A stretch of DNA of 64,000 nucleotides from Ilyomonas sp964249755 (GTDB taxonomy: Bacteria; Bacteroidota; Bacteroidia; Chitinophagales; Chitinophagaceae). The position numbers and the translations under genes are program-made. This document shows positions 1-9,096 of this stretch, one piece after another. The stretch's first letter is position 1, and each line of letters opens with the position of its first letter. Location: assembly GCA_964249755.1 (NCBI GenBank), contig CAXUDB010000001.1, positions 1,860,001 to 1,924,000 on the forward strand. Direction: 5' to 3'. The notes beneath the pieces are model-generated. The model did no database searches and was not told the origin of the DNA. It saw only the letters and a program-made list of their open reading frames with translations.

Positions 1-2
1 GG

Positions 3-122
3 TTGCCATTGGGTGATACATTCCGTTTTTATGTAGCGCATCAGCAGAGGCATATACGGCAGGCAGCACAGGCAATTGCCACGGCAAAAGTCGGGGTTCA
101 GATGAGTGATGGTGTCATTTAA
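3..122 (+). CDS. C-terminal fragment, possibly DinB-like protein
   Basis: The left edge cuts a plus-strand gene; an open frame runs from base 3 to a TAA at 120-122 (39 residues visible). The piece FYVAHQQRHIRQA resembles the last helix of DinB-family proteins, where a histidine in an aromatic-rich H-x-x-H-I-x-Q segment helps bind a metal. Its end overlaps by a few bases the stop of the convergent permease gene on the other strand. Only the tail is visible, so the family is an inference from one short motif. Confidence 0.45.
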   Translation: MPLGDTFRFYVAHQQRHIRQAAQAIATAKVGVQMSDGVI

Positions 123-1353
123 ACTGAATGGCTTTCACCGGCTGAATTCTTTTTACAAACAGGGCAGGAAGAATAAGCGAGAGAAAACAGACAAATAGTG
201 TAAACAAACACACAAGAATCGTTTGCCACCACACAATGTGCACCGGCGCTGTTGATACATAATAAGCGCTTTCGTCTAAATGAATAAAGCCGGTGTATTG
301 TTGCAGCAAGCAGAGCCCGACGCCTGCTGCAAAGCCGGTTGCCACGCCTATGCAGGCGATCAAAGTGGCATAGTATAAAAAAATTTGCTGGATGTAAAAA
401 TCAGTTGCGCCTATTGCTTTCAAAATACCCACCATCCGGGTTCTTTCCAGCACCAGTATAAGCAGGCAGGTAATGAGGTTGATGATGGCGACCACTGCCA
501 TGATAATGAAGATAACATTGCGGTTGGTGTTCAGAATATTCAGCCAGTCGAAGATGTTTGGATAAATGTCTTTTACGCTGCGGCTTACCCATGCGCCAGG
601 CAGTTGATATTGATTGTAGAGCAAGCTGTTTACAGTATCTATATTATCATAGTTATTTAAAAAAATTTCATAGCCGCCAATACTGTTTACACTCCAGTGG
701 TTCACGCGGCGCAGAAGGCGGATGTCGGCAATAGCGAAAAGTTTATCGTACTCTTCAATCCCTGTTTTATAAATACCGCATACTTTCAGTTTGCGCAATA
801 TAGATTTGCCGTCTGAAGGCTCAATAAAATAAACCGAGACCGTATCATTCAACCCGATCTGAAGCTCATTTGCCAAAGGCTGCGAAACAACTATTTCTTT
901 GCTATACAAACTGTCATCAAAATTCATCCATCTGCCTTCCTTTAAAAACGGCTGCAGGTTGCTGAAGCTGTAATCGCCTTCAACACCTTTTATAAGGATG
1001 CCTTCTATGTCTTGCCGGTTTTTGATAACAGCACTTTTGGTGGCATAGGTTTGTACTGTTTTTATTTGTGGCAACGACTTTAAAATCTGCAGAACGGTAT
1101 CATTCTTATCAAGCGGCGTTTCTTCGGCCACTAATGCTTTAGATGCTTCATACTCCTGCACATGAATATGGCCCCAGAAGCTGAAGACTTTGTTGGCAAC
1201 GGTTTGCTGGAACCCGGTTACAAAAGCGATGGTAATAATCATCGCAGCTACGCTAAGTGCAGTAGCCGCAATAGCGAGCCGGATGATAAAACGCGAAAAC
1301 GATTTCTGCCGGTTAAAGGCAATGCGTTTGGCTATGAACCAAGTGATATTCAT
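115..1353 (-). CDS. LolC/LolE-type FtsX-family ABC permease
   Basis: 412 residues. An N-terminal membrane helix (about residues 25-50) follows a basic start, then a large extracytoplasmic domain (about 55-270) of the MacB core type, then three C-terminal helices (about 280-310, 325-355, 375-405) that form the FtsX domain. The stretch VLERTRMVGILKAIGA at the start of the FtsX domain is the family signature. Such permeases work as dimers with a LolD-type ATPase to move lipoproteins or other envelope cargo from the inner membrane. No ATPase lies next to it here, as is common in Bacteroidota. A good promoter sits just upstream on the same strand. The LolC/E substrate is inferred from the family. 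Confidence 0.85.
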   Translation of the reverse strand: MNITWFIAKRIAFNRQKSFSRFIIRLAIAATALSVAAMIITIAFVTGFQQTVANKVFSFWGHIHVQEYEASKALVAEETPLDKNDTVLQILKSLPQIKTVQTYATKSAVIKNRQDIEGILIKGVEGDYSFSNLQPFLKEGRWMNFDDSLYSKEIVVSQPLANELQIGLNDTVSVYFIEPSDGKSILRKLKVCGIYKTGIEEYDKLFAIADIRLLRRVNHWSVNSIGGYEIFLNNYDNIDTVNSLLYNQYQLPGAWVSRSVKDIYPNIFDWLNILNTNRNVIFIIMAVVAIINLITCLLILVLERTRMVGILKAIGATDFYIQQIFLYYATLIACIGVATGFAAGVGLCLLQQYTGFIHLDESAYYVSTAPVHIVWWQTILVCLFTLFVCFLSLILPALFVKRIQPVKAIQFK

Positions 1354-1360
1354 ATGCCTA

Positions 1361-1392
1361 CGAAGCTACGCCCCTAAGCCATCGAAGCCAAA
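1361..1392 (-). promoter_or_regulatory. Bacteroidota-type promoter for the FtsX permease
   Basis: Read on the minus strand there is TTTG (bases 1392-1389), a 20-base spacer, and TAGCTTCG (1368-1361), close to the Bacteroidota -33 TTTG / -7 TAnnTTTG consensus. It would start transcription a few bases before the ATG at 1353, giving a very short leader. Confidence 0.5.
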
Positions 1393-1432
1393 TAGAGAAA
1401 TGGTAAGGGAAAAGACAAGAAACAATATTTGA

Positions 1433-2620
1433 TTACGCCACACCGGCAAAAGGCTTCTTTTGCACTGAAAAAAAGCGAAGGACTTTTTTATTTACATACG
1501 GATAAATAATGCGTTCTACCAGATAACAAAACACGCAACAGACGGCAAAATAGACTGCGCTCCGGAGGTAAATATTGCTGATAAAATTATTTAAATATGT
1601 TGCATAGGACACGAGGAACCAATGCGAAATATACAGGCAAAAGGAGATAGGCGCCAATACTTCAAAAGGACCGAATGTATAGCGGAAACCTATCCAGTTC
1701 AGCTTTCTCCAAACAATGGCTACTGCTAAGGCAACTGCGCTGAAACCAAAATGCCTTACCTCTACCAGAGGTGTTGTAACAAGTGTCAGCTCTGCACCGG
1801 GATGATTTTGATGATACAAAAGGATATTAATAGCCAGTATCAGCGTGATAAAGGATAAGGCCACAAAAGGTGCTGCCATATTTTTAATCGAGATACCCTG
1901 TTGGCTGATATACAATTTTGCAACATCGGCGCCAGCCCACCAGATTGCCAGGTACATGAGTTCCCGCACAGCAAAAGAAGGATAGAAAAGATACGCTAAC
2001 GAAGCAATCATTCCGGCTGCATAAACATAGTAGGAAGCTCTGGTTTTAAGTTTGACAGAAGCTACAAAAAAGATCATATAGAACCACCACTCAAAAGATA
2101 AAGACCAAAGTGGCAGGTTGCCCAAAAAAGGAGAAAAAGGTACCGGGTATCGCCACATTTCGCTTGCCTGCTGTATCATCAGCAGGTTGCCAAACAGGTT
2201 TTTCCAGTCTACCTGAGAAAACTGGTAATTATAGAAATTGAAGGCCACAAAGGCACAATGAACCACAAACACAAGCAGCAGCGGAATAAAGATGCGGAGG
2301 AAACGCTTTAGGAAAAAAGACTTGAACGATTTGTCTGAAGAAGTGCTGTATGCGTATTGAATAACAAACCCGGAAAGGACAAAAAATAAAATCACGGCTT
2401 CCTGCCCGTAGCGAAACAGATAGAACTCTTTGCCAAAAATGAAAGTAGATTTAGGCAGTGTATGATGGCATACCACATATAAGGCTGCGAACCCCCGCAA
2501 CGCTTCCAGCTTTATCAGCTTCTTCCGCGTGGCAATAACCGGCGGTGTTGCCGCCTCTTTTGTTAATTCGTCGTTTAGCCTTATTACCGATATTGAATTT
2601 TTTCCTTGCAAGTCAATCAT
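1433..2620 (-). CDS. Acyltransferase 3 family membrane protein
   Basis: 395 residues with about ten hydrophobic segments. After a 30-residue cytoplasmic N-terminus comes LRGFAALYVVCHHT, the family's first-helix motif; the His-His pair there corresponds to the catalytic histidine region. These inner-membrane enzymes transfer acetyl or other acyl groups to sugars of surface polysaccharides or lipids. RYGQEAVILFFVLSGFV matches the conserved third motif. The gene stands alone between hairpins; the substrate cannot be told from sequence. The first 30 residues are longer than in many relatives, so the start could lie further in, but no better ATG precedes the first helix. Confidence 0.85.
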   Translation of the reverse strand: MIDLQGKNSISVIRLNDELTKEAATPPVIATRKKLIKLEALRGFAALYVVCHHTLPKSTFIFGKEFYLFRYGQEAVILFFVLSGFVIQYAYSTSSDKSFKSFFLKRFLRIFIPLLLVFVVHCAFVAFNFYNYQFSQVDWKNLFGNLLMIQQASEMWRYPVPFSPFLGNLPLWSLSFEWWFYMIFFVASVKLKTRASYYVYAAGMIASLAYLFYPSFAVRELMYLAIWWAGADVAKLYISQQGISIKNMAAPFVALSFITLILAINILLYHQNHPGAELTLVTTPLVEVRHFGFSAVALAVAIVWRKLNWIGFRYTFGPFEVLAPISFCLYISHWFLVSYATYLNNFISNIYLRSAVYFAVCCVFCYLVERIIYPYVNKKVLRFFSVQKKPFAGVA

Positions 2621-2697
2621 ATCAAATTATCATTTGAGCCGAATCGTTTGAGCAAATACAGTTCCCCTTTCAGGTGCTTTCAATCCCATATATCAAT

Positions 2698-2725
2698 TTT
2701 GATTTTTCAACAAAGAAAAATCAAA
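2698..2725. terminator. A/T-rich 11-bp hairpin
   Basis: A perfect inverted repeat, TTTGATTTTTC (2698-2708) and GAAAAATCAAA (2715-2725) around a 6-base loop, lies between two minus-strand genes. It has few G/C pairs and no separate T tract, so it is a weak terminator or a protein-binding palindrome rather than a certain terminator. Confidence 0.35.
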
Positions 2726-2752
2726 TAACAGATATTGCTGAATATGGCAAAA

Positions 2753-2784
2753 CAGGCGCTGATGGCGCCTGCTTCTTTTTTTTT
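2753..2784. terminator. GC hairpin with T tract downstream of the esterase
   Basis: CAGGCGC (2753-2759) pairs with GCGCCTG (2765-2771). On the plus strand it is followed by a run of nine T; on the minus strand, the direction of the esterase ending at 2803, it is followed by TTTT. It probably ends the esterase transcript and blocks antisense reading. Confidence 0.6.
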
Positions 2785-2802
2785 ATTTTATATTAATTAT
2801 TC

Positions 2803-4128
2803 TCAACGGTTAACCAGAAATTTTTCGTTTGGACCTATCGTCGTAGCAAGGCAGGTAATACCGCCTCCGCTACTGATGGAAAGATATTTACCTGTGTTGG
2901 AAGTAAAGCTTACGGTTCCATCCGTATTGAAAACCCACGAAAATGTTTCCTTCGGCGTGATAGCAGAAGCCGTGCAGGCTACGGCACTGGCATTTGCACA
3001 GGTAATATAGTGGTTCTGATTTTGCAAAGCCACTTTAACGCCACCGCCAGTAGTACTGATTACCGTAAAGCCTTCCCAAAGGCTAAACGTAGAACTGTTA
3101 GCATATAAAGGCGAGCCATCGCCATTGTTATGTACATACAAGTTGTTACTCAAAGCTTTCAGCGTAACCACTTGTGTAAATGGCACTTTCTGGGGGATAG
3201 GAGTTGAAGTAACACCTTTTGCATAATGGAGCATCCACTGGTAGATGTTCATCCCGCTTTCTTTATACTTCGGATCATACGTAGTTGTCCAAGCATCGTG
3301 TGAGTTGCTGTTAAAGCTTGTTAGCTTAGGCAGCAGGTCGGAAGAGGATAGGAAGTTATCCACCATATCTGCCTGCGACACGCTCCACGAGAACATGGCT
3401 GTCGGGTCGTTGTAGCAGTGTGTCTGCCATATTTTAACGCCGCCTGCAGCAATAGTTTGTGCTTCCTGCGAAGTTACTTGGTAATTGAGGTCAGGTGTAG
3501 TCCATGCGGAGATAGGAACCATAGCCGTTACTTTGGCAGCGAACGCAGGACTGTAACCGGCGTAGTGCCATAAATTAGCGCCTCCAATGCTAACCCCTGC
3601 CAAGTAAACCCGGCTGGTATCTATCCGATAATGCGATTTGCAATATTCTATCAGTGAATCTATGTCAAGAGGTAGCATTCCACTCTGCGTGAACTGGGGT
3701 GTAATGACAATCATGCTGTAAGTATGTCCATCAACAGTAAAAGAAACTGGAAACGTACCGTTGTTGATAAGCATAGCCGGGCCATAGTTTAAAAGCGAAG
3801 GCAGATCGGATGTGCCGTTGCCCACCTGACCAATACCATGTAAGCAAATCAGGAGCGGATGAGTGTTAAGATCATTACTATACCCTTTGGGCAAGTATTC
3901 ATAAAAGCCATGGATATGCTCGCTTACTAATACGCCAGTATGAGGCGTTTGCACAGCGGCAGATGTTTTGTTAGCGAGACGAGCGCCGGCAAGAGCGGAA
4001 GCATCCGCTGAGGAGGCATCAGGTGCAGGTGTATAGCTTTTCTGACAGGAAGAAAAAGCGACAACAACTGTCAAAGCGAGACAACTGATGACTGGGAAAG
4101 GGTAGCGTTTTTTTGTGGAGCGGTACAT
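2803..4128 (-). CDS. Exported lipoprotein esterase with C-terminal beta-trefoil-like domain
   Basis: 441 residues. The signal peptide ends in a lipobox AFSSC with Cys28, so the protein is probably a lipoprotein. An alpha/beta-hydrolase domain covers about 70-305: oxyanion strand LLICLHGIG, nucleophile elbow GVSIGG with Ser180, and a likely catalytic His277 in SNSHDAW. This resembles PHB-depolymerase or CE1-type esterases. Residues about 316-441 form a repeated pattern (LYVHNNGDG, HYITCANAS, KYLSISSGGG) like the fascin or ricin-type beta-trefoil, probably a binding module for carbohydrate. Substrate unknown. It is monocistronic, with a long AT-rich region upstream. Confidence 0.7.
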   Translation of the reverse strand: MYRSTKKRYPFPVISCLALTVVVAFSSCQKSYTPAPDASSADASALAGARLANKTSAAVQTPHTGVLVSEHIHGFYEYLPKGYSNDLNTHPLLICLHGIGQVGNGTSDLPSLLNYGPAMLINNGTFPVSFTVDGHTYSMIVITPQFTQSGMLPLDIDSLIEYCKSHYRIDTSRVYLAGVSIGGANLWHYAGYSPAFAAKVTAMVPISAWTTPDLNYQVTSQEAQTIAAGGVKIWQTHCYNDPTAMFSWSVSQADMVDNFLSSSDLLPKLTSFNSNSHDAWTTTYDPKYKESGMNIYQWMLHYAKGVTSTPIPQKVPFTQVVTLKALSNNLYVHNNGDGSPLYANSSTFSLWEGFTVISTTGGGVKVALQNQNHYITCANASAVACTASAITPKETFSWVFNTDGTVSFTSNTGKYLSISSGGGITCLATTIGPNEKFLVNR

Positions 4129-4607
4129 TGTTGGCGGTTTTATAGTTAAATCAATAAATTAAAGGAGTGATAGATCCTGTTGTGATAAATGCTTGTCCGG
4201 CTGTATTCTTACTACATTTCCGTAACAGAATTGTAGACTGATGTTTGCTAACCTGGTATTTTAGATCCTTATGATCCGTATAGTCGCAATACGCTCATCT
4301 TTGGTAACAGTATGTGAATTTCTATTGCGCCATGCGCTACAAAAATAATTTTTGTTTAATCCTTTGGCAGTTAAACAATAAGGCCTTTTTTATGTGATTC
4401 ATTGCCTATCCTGAATTTCATTTGTTTTTTGGCTGTGCCCGATTACAGCAGGTAATTTCTTTTATAAATACGGTTTCTGCAACCTTAAGGTTTTTTATGT
4501 TATAAATTTCTATTACGAAAGTTGAAAAGGTAAAGTGGTTCAGTTCTATAAGTTTGAGCGCATAAAATTAGGAAAGAAAATCCAATGATGATTTAAGCCC
4601 GGCGGTT
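4129..4607. other. Gene-free AT-rich stretch
   Basis: About 480 bases between two minus-strand genes. I see no credible coding frame, tRNA or strong hairpin. It must contain the esterase promoter; a minus-strand TATTTTTG (4347-4340) matches the TAnnTTTG box but lies more than 200 bases upstream of the ATG and has no clear -33 partner. Confidence 0.5.
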
Positions 4608-5336
4608 TTATTTCTGGACAACCAAGTGCGAAAGGATGATACCGGTAGCCACCGCAGCATTCAAAGATTCGGCATTGCCAACCCGCGGGATCGTGATGGC
4701 GCGGTTTATAAACGGCAAAACGTTTTTCCTTATCCCTTTCGATTCGTTGCCGATAATGATGATGCCTTCTTTACCTGCTTGAATCCTATATAAATTTTCT
4801 CCCTTTAATAATGCACCAAACACGGGTATTTCCGTGCCAGACAAAAGCTCCGCAAGCTGAGTATAATAAACAGCAACCCTCGCAATGCTTCCCATAGTGC
4901 TTTGCACCACTTTGGGATTGTAACAATCGGCTGTGTCTGCTGAAGCAAAAATCTGGGTAATGCCAAACCAATCTGCCGTGCGAAGGATGGTGCCCAGATT
5001 GCCTGGATCTTGTATGCCATCAAGTGCAAGCGAAAGCCTGTGGGTTAGCTCATAGCGGGGCAGCTTTCTCTGGTAAAATATTCCAAGTGTTTCATTTGGC
5101 GTTTCAAAACCGCTGATGCGTTGCAATTCGTCGGGGCTAACGGTTCTAATTATTTCTGGTTTGGTGTTAAATGCAATCCCGCCGCTTTGGGTAGCGTAAA
5201 TGGCTTTTGGCTCAATCCCGTTCGCCATTAGCTCATTCACCAGCTTTGGCCCTTCGGCAACAAACAAGCCTTCCCGGTCGCGATTTTTTTTGTCGCTTAA
5301 ACTAATGATATATTTGACCTCGTTCTTACTAATCAT
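4608..5336 (-). CDS. TrmH/SpoU-family RNA 2'-O-methyltransferase
   Basis: 242 residues from the ATG at 5336. A longer frame opens at 5408 but its first 24 residues look unlike the family, and MISKNEVKYIISLSDKK is the expected N-terminus (substrate-binding domain, about residues 1-75). The SPOUT knot is at about 95-240, with LALDGIQDPGNLGTILRTAD (motif 1, catalytic Arg), IIIGNESKGI (motif 2) and IPRVGNAESLNAAVA (motif 3), the S-adenosylmethionine site. These enzymes methylate ribose 2'-OH in rRNA or tRNA; the target base cannot be assigned. It is transcribed divergently from the tamL-like gene. Confidence 0.88.
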   Translation of the reverse strand: MISKNEVKYIISLSDKKNRDREGLFVAEGPKLVNELMANGIEPKAIYATQSGGIAFNTKPEIIRTVSPDELQRISGFETPNETLGIFYQRKLPRYELTHRLSLALDGIQDPGNLGTILRTADWFGITQIFASADTADCYNPKVVQSTMGSIARVAVYYTQLAELLSGTEIPVFGALLKGENLYRIQAGKEGIIIIGNESKGIRKNVLPFINRAITIPRVGNAESLNAAVATGIILSHLVVQK

Positions 5337-5414
5337 AGGTAAGGCGATATTTTGATTACCTGTAAAACGGCACCGCGGAAACCAGTGCGCGGCGCATTCA
5401 CAAAACAAAAATAA

Positions 5415-7943
5415 ATGGCTTTTGCCTCGTGTCGGTTCGTTACCTGTTTAATGGCTTTCTTTTTACTGCTGGCAGCGTCTTCCTGCACTGAAGAAAAATT
5501 TTTATTCTTTGACCGCAATCATGTAATAGATCATCCAAAAGATACGCCTTTTGTTTATAGCACTGAAGTAATTATTCCTTCCAACAACGTTTCAAAAGCC
5601 GAGAAGACGAATTTGCTTCGCTCGCTTCCCAACTATTTTGATGACAGCGTAAGAGTGCGTAAGGAACAGCGTTTTGGCTTTTTTTATCGTGTTAAAAATC
5701 CGCCCCTTTTTGATAGTTCGCACCTAAGCCATACTATTAATTTCATGAATGGCTACCTGAATTCCATCGGCTATTATCATACTTCATTCAGCGACAGTTT
5801 TTACATAGATACGGTGCTAAAAAAGCGTAAGCGTAGCCCGGATATGCAAAAGAGAGTGCATGTGGTATTTACCGTAGATCCCGGCAAGGTTACCATTATA
5901 GACTCGGTACGTTATGAGCTGCACGATAGTATCCTGCAGCACCTGTCAACCCGCAGGGAAAGCCTCGAAAAAACGTTCATCACACCCGGCAAATCACCTT
6001 TTTCAAAACCTTTACTGGGCAGTGAACTTGACCGGCTGGTAACTGTTTATAAAAGCTTTGGTTATATGCTCATTTCGCGCGATAACCTGATTGCTATTGC
6101 CGATACCACAGACCCGGCCGTACTTCAGGTGTCAACCGATCCGTTCGAGCAAATCAGAACGATTGAAGAATCGAGGGAACGGTCTCAGGAACACCCGACG
6201 GCAAAAATCACTATTACAACGCGTGCCATCAGCCGCGATTCTACCGACCTGGTAGATTCATCGCAACTGAAACAATACCGCATCGGCAATCTTTATTTTT
6301 ATCCTGAAACTGATTATACCCAACTGCCCGATAGCCTGATGGAACAAAAGAATCTTCCGGTTCTTTATCAGCGCAATGAATTTACAATGTATGGAACCCG
6401 CCACCAGTTTCGTTTTCAGCCATTGCGGCAACACACGTTTATGCGGAAAGGGAATTTATACAACGATGATTATTATCGCAAAACACTGAATAATCTCTCC
6501 TCCATCGGGGCATGGCAAAACGTAGACTCGCGCTACCGCATCCGCGTTACCAATTCGGTGCAACCCGATTCGCTTTATAAGGATTCTTTCACTGTGAAGG
6601 TAGACACTGTTGATTTCCATTATTTCCTCATTCCCGCGGTGAAACAAAACGTAACAGTAGGGCTGGAGGCAAGTCGCAACACCGGTGATATCCTCACCAC
6701 CGGTAACCTGTTTGGGCTTGCGCTGAACGTTACGTATCTCAATCGTAACATCTGGCATCGCGCTATTCAATCCTCCACTTCTTTTCGCAATGGCATAGAG
6801 TTAGGACTCGACAAAAACAGCCCGCTGCTGACAACTTTTCAATCTTCTTTAAGTCATTCGTATATCTTTCCAAACATCCTGCTGCCCAAACCGGTGTATC
6901 ATTTTTTTGTTCCTCATCCCCGCGAGCTGGATGGGATGAAATCAATCTTCACGGTGGGCGCTACTTATTCGGAGCGAACGACTTATTTCCGCATCCGGCA
7001 GTTAGTGGGCAACTGGGGTTATCAGTGGAAAAAGCGGAATAATGTCTGGTCTATCCGCATACCGAATGTTGAACTGTATTCGCTGGATACATTAGATAAC
7101 CTTAAACTGCAACTGGCAAATAACCCGTTTCTGCGCACCGCTTTCACTACAGGTTCTATTGTTAGCATTCTTGCATCTTACAATACTTCACGCACTTCAA
7201 AAAAGCACCCGGCGCAAAGTCATTTTATACGTGTGGCGGCAGAAGAAGCGGGACTGCTGGCTGGCACTATACACCCCTGGAATGAAAATATCTATCGCTA
7301 CATAAAAGGAGAGGCAGAGGTGCGCAAACTCTTTACTATGCATTCTTCTGCGTTGGTGGGCAGGGCGTTTGTGGGCATTGGAGTAAACTATGGCAAAGTC
7401 GGCAACTCGATGCCGTTTTACAAGCAGTTTTTTGGCGGCGGACCGAATAGTATGCGAGCCTGGAGCCTGCGACAATTGGGGTTAGGTTCGTCGTTGCAAA
7501 GTGATACCGCCGGCACCCAGCAAGTGGCTTACCGAGACCGGTTTGGCGATATGCAGCTTGAGGCCAACCTGGAATATCGTTATTCTATTGCACAGTTCAG
7601 TTCTTTAAAACTGGGAGGTGCTTTATTCACCGATATCGGCAATGTATGGAACCTCAAGGCTGATGTAAACAACCCCGAGGCACAGTTTAAATTTAAAAAC
7701 CTGGGAAGAGATATTGCTATTGGTGTAGGTACCGGACTCAGGTTGGATTTTAATTACTTCCTCATCCGGATTGATGGCGGCATTAAATTAAAAGACCCGG
7801 CGCGCAGGGCAAATAACGGCTGGCTTAGCCTGAAAGATTTCACCTGGCGCAACCATGAATATGAAAGAATAGATAATGGGAAAGTAGTATCGCCCAACCG
7901 GAACAACTATGCGATTCAACTTGGTATCGGAATGCCTTTCTAA
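5415..7943 (+). CDS. tamL: TamL-type BamA/TamA-family outer-membrane lipoprotein
   Basis: 842 residues. Signal peptide with lipobox LAASSC (Cys24), so unlike proteobacterial TamA the protein should be lipidated, the defining feature of TamL of Bacteroidota. POTRA-like segments fill about 45-400, and a 16-strand beta-barrel of the Omp85 superfamily about 410-842. Near the end are GGGPNSMRAWSLRQLGLGS, equivalent to the loop-6 region with its conserved Arg, and FTDIGNVW. It should act in inserting or assembling outer-membrane proteins with TamB. No tamB gene follows; the next gene is on the opposite strand. The start at 5415 keeps an Arg in the signal n-region. Confidence 0.85.
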   Translation: MAFASCRFVTCLMAFFLLLAASSCTEEKFLFFDRNHVIDHPKDTPFVYSTEVIIPSNNVSKAEKTNLLRSLPNYFDDSVRVRKEQRFGFFYRVKNPPLFDSSHLSHTINFMNGYLNSIGYYHTSFSDSFYIDTVLKKRKRSPDMQKRVHVVFTVDPGKVTIIDSVRYELHDSILQHLSTRRESLEKTFITPGKSPFSKPLLGSELDRLVTVYKSFGYMLISRDNLIAIADTTDPAVLQVSTDPFEQIRTIEESRERSQEHPTAKITITTRAISRDSTDLVDSSQLKQYRIGNLYFYPETDYTQLPDSLMEQKNLPVLYQRNEFTMYGTRHQFRFQPLRQHTFMRKGNLYNDDYYRKTLNNLSSIGAWQNVDSRYRIRVTNSVQPDSLYKDSFTVKVDTVDFHYFLIPAVKQNVTVGLEASRNTGDILTTGNLFGLALNVTYLNRNIWHRAIQSSTSFRNGIELGLDKNSPLLTTFQSSLSHSYIFPNILLPKPVYHFFVPHPRELDGMKSIFTVGATYSERTTYFRIRQLVGNWGYQWKKRNNVWSIRIPNVELYSLDTLDNLKLQLANNPFLRTAFTTGSIVSILASYNTSRTSKKHPAQSHFIRVAAEEAGLLAGTIHPWNENIYRYIKGEAEVRKLFTMHSSALVGRAFVGIGVNYGKVGNSMPFYKQFFGGGPNSMRAWSLRQLGLGSSLQSDTAGTQQVAYRDRFGDMQLEANLEYRYSIAQFSSLKLGGALFTDIGNVWNLKADVNNPEAQFKFKNLGRDIAIGVGTGLRLDFNYFLIRIDGGIKLKDPARRANNGWLSLKDFTWRNHEYERIDNGKVVSPNRNNYAIQLGIGMPF

Positions 7944-8003
7944 TCTTTGTCTCGTTATAGTTCAACCTATATTTTCTAATGAGTTAGTTGAAAATTAAAG
8001 CTT

Positions 8004-8831
8004 TCATTTTTTGGTATCAGTGTCCTTCTCTTTAAGAAACTTTACCACTGCATCGCCAAATTCTTTTGTTGCCATTGCAGCACCATGGTCACCCGGCACC
8101 TGCACAAAAGAAGCATGCGGAAATACCTGCGCCAACGCTTCTGCATTGCCATTGTCGATGTCTTTGTCTCCGCAAATCACCAGCACCGGCTGCTTCACTT
8201 TTTGAAGTCTCTCTATAGGTGTAGAAGGTTGCTCTTTTTGCTGCATGGCCAATGCTTGCTGGTCTAAGGCTGTATCATTATGAATCCGTTGAATCAACGG
8301 TGCCAACTCCGCTACCGTATCTCCGCTTAAAGCGCGGTAAAACATCTTTCGGCGAGGCCATTCAGGGTTGGTAAAATCAGTACCCATGCCGCCCATAACG
8401 GCTTTATGAATTCTCTTATCCAGTACCAACAATCTGGCTGTAATAATGGAGCCTCGTGAGTAGCCTGCCACATCGTATTGCGGCAGTTGTAACCACGTGG
8501 CTAAACCGATAATATCTTTAGCTTCTGCATCGTTGGCATAGGCTTCGTCAGTATGTGGTTTGTCAGATTTCCCGTTGCCACGCAAGTCTAAAACTATAAC
8601 CCGGAAACCTGCATCCAACAAGGCTTTGTACGCTTCTGTCCGCTTCCAGTTCCGGCTTGTGTTAAGAAAGCCGTGAATGAGAATTACAGGATATCCGCTT
8701 CCCGCCGTCTCATAATAAATTTTGGTGCCATCGAAAGAAGTAAAATAGTCAGATGAATCTTTTTGGGCAGCTAATTTTGAAACAATGAAAAAGCAGAATA
8801 ATAACACAAAGAGCATCCTTGTATATTTCAT
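8004..8831 (-). CDS. Exported alpha/beta-fold hydrolase
   Basis: 275 residues with a cleavable signal peptide ending around LAAQ (residue 22). The fold is complete: HGFLN oxyanion strand (about 53-57), nucleophile elbow GYSRG with Ser125, acid in GDKD (Asp222 or Asp224), and His249 in VPGDHG. It is a periplasmic serine hydrolase of the epoxide hydrolase/haloperoxidase-like group. It is convergent with the tamL-like gene with only 60 bases between stops and no clear terminator. Substrate unknown. Confidence 0.75.
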   Translation of the reverse strand: MKYTRMLFVLLFCFFIVSKLAAQKDSSDYFTSFDGTKIYYETAGSGYPVILIHGFLNTSRNWKRTEAYKALLDAGFRVIVLDLRGNGKSDKPHTDEAYANDAEAKDIIGLATWLQLPQYDVAGYSRGSIITARLLVLDKRIHKAVMGGMGTDFTNPEWPRRKMFYRALSGDTVAELAPLIQRIHNDTALDQQALAMQQKEQPSTPIERLQKVKQPVLVICGDKDIDNGNAEALAQVFPHASFVQVPGDHGAAMATKEFGDAVVKFLKEKDTDTKK

Positions 8832-9016
8832 AAGAAAGTTGTTTACATGACGAAATGAACCGTATTGAGAGCAGCGATAAAAGTAGAGCTTATCCTTATT
8901 TATTATTTAAAAAGAAGAATCAGTTTTTTGCGAAATTTCTCTTTTCCTCAGTCTTCTTTTATTTGTGTTTTGTCCATAAATCTGGCTCATAAGTTACACC
9001 ATTTTAACACGCTTTC

Positions 9017-9048
9017 TTTCCTTATAAGTTCCCTTTTTTGTAACTTTA
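9017..9048 (+). promoter_or_regulatory. Possible promoter of the antirepressor gene
   Basis: TTTC (9017-9020), 20 bases, then TAACTTTA (9041-9048) approximates the Bacteroidota -33/-7 pattern with one mismatch in each box. It would give a leader of about 45 bases to the ATG at 9097. Confidence 0.35.
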
Positions 9049-9096
9049 AAGAGGATCTTGAAAAAGAAGAATAACAACATAAAAACAACACGAATA

